Shown piece by piece: positions 24,553-24,730 of a stretch of DNA of 24,730 bases (position 1 is its first letter; the number at the start of each line of letters is the position of its first letter). Made by a program: the position numbers and the translations under genes. Source of the stretch: an uncultured Lachnospiraceae bacterium (GTDB lineage: Bacteria; Bacillota; Clostridia; Lachnospirales; Lachnospiraceae); NCBI GenBank assembly GCA_910586555.1, contig CAJUJY010000053.1:1-24730 (forward strand), in the 5' to 3' direction. The notes beneath the pieces were generated by a model. The model saw only the letters and a list, made by a program, of their open reading frames with translations, was not told the origin of the DNA and made no database searches.

Positions 24553-24610
24553 AAGTGTGCAATTGCATAAAAAAAGTGTGCAATTGCATAAAAAAAGCAT
24601 GCAATTCATA
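24551..24610. repeat. Three 21-bp-spaced palindromic repeats upstream of the GH25 promoter
   Basis: GTGTGCAATTGCAT begins at 24555 and again at 24576, with a third, slightly altered copy (GCATGCAATTCAT) at 24597. The period is exactly 21 bases, each copy is separated by an A-run, and the core TGCAATTGCA is a 10-base palindrome. The spacing of two helical turns puts all copies on one DNA face. Adjacent to the putative -35, they look like an operator or activator array. Confidence 0.8.
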
Positions 24611-24730
24611 AAAAATATGCAAAAAATATGTTACTTTTATGTGTGTTAAAAAAGTACTTAAGCTGGCACGGCCGTCACGGAAATCAATTTTCAAAGATCT
24701 CACAAATCTTGGAAGACTCAAGTAAGCAAT
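24611..24730. other. Right edge of the window, no gene assigned
   Basis: No gene can be supported here. The - strand reads GATCTTTGAAAATTGA near 24684-24699, which resembles Firmicutes boxA-like antitermination sequences, and an ACGGCCGT palindrome lies nearby (24669-24676). The - strand frame stays open from the edge and could be the tail of something cut off by the window. Confidence 0.3.

Noticed and set aside
24457..24609. 51-residue N-terminal extension of the GH25 protein
   Set aside because: It translates the phased operator-like repeats (LFLCNCT-type peptides) and precedes a normal signal peptide with its own ribosome site.
24524..24721. 65-residue open frame on the - strand at the right edge
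   Set aside because: It starts at a non-ATG codon near the edge and runs through the repeat array; a truncated real gene tail cannot be excluded, but nothing supports it.

Overview
The window reads as a chromosomal segment of a low-GC, endospore-forming Clostridia member, most likely Lachnospiraceae. That is an inference from three things: the AT-rich sequence with strong GGAGG-type ribosome binding sites, the sporulation genes (spoIIAA-spoIIAB-sigF, spoVAA-AB-AC and a CotS-like coat protein), and the gene set around them. All genes lie on the + strand except a GH25 lysozyme-like gene at the right end. I saw no rRNA, tRNA, CRISPR array, prophage or convincing insertion sequence.

Left part (1-4600) is translation. 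An extended -10 promoter and a structured leader ending in an intrinsic terminator (L20-leader type) precede infC-rpmI-rplT. infC appears to start with the rare codon ATT at 314. A valine T-box with GTA specifier and terminator then precedes valS.

Middle part (4600-11850) leads into sporulation. A strong promoter drives a FapA/DUF342 protein. A 60-residue unknown protein follows, translationally coupled to a zinc-ribbon/TPR membrane protein, and a terminator closes this group. Next is the spoIIA operon (anti-anti-sigma, anti-sigma, sigma-F), whose SigF carries an unusual Ser/Gly-rich linker insertion. Downstream lies a sigma-G-type promoter (GTATA-N17-CATACTA), an unrecognised 66-residue membrane protein, and spoVAA-spoVAB-spoVAC. 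The operon ends at a terminator without spoVAD or spoVAE.

Right-middle (11850-16400) holds a small XRE regulator, then a non-coding stretch of about 640 bp with a 197-bp nested palindrome that has a side branch and is flanked by more inverted and direct repeats. This is the least explained structure in the window. After it come a small four-helix membrane protein, a divergent ATP-type PEP carboxykinase with its own promoter and terminator, and a CotS-like protein that lacks the catalytic Asp of its kinase fold.

Right part (16400-24730) holds a PEGA-domain putative lipoprotein, phosphoglucomutase and glycogen branching enzyme. The last two fit carbon storage: glucose-1-P/glucose-6-P interconversion and glycogen branching. 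Convergent to these is a large secreted GH25 protein with a TP/KP repeat linker, an Ig-like domain, an Fn3-like domain and two SH3-like domains. Three 21-bp-spaced copies of a TGCAATTGCA-type palindrome sit immediately upstream of its putative promoter.
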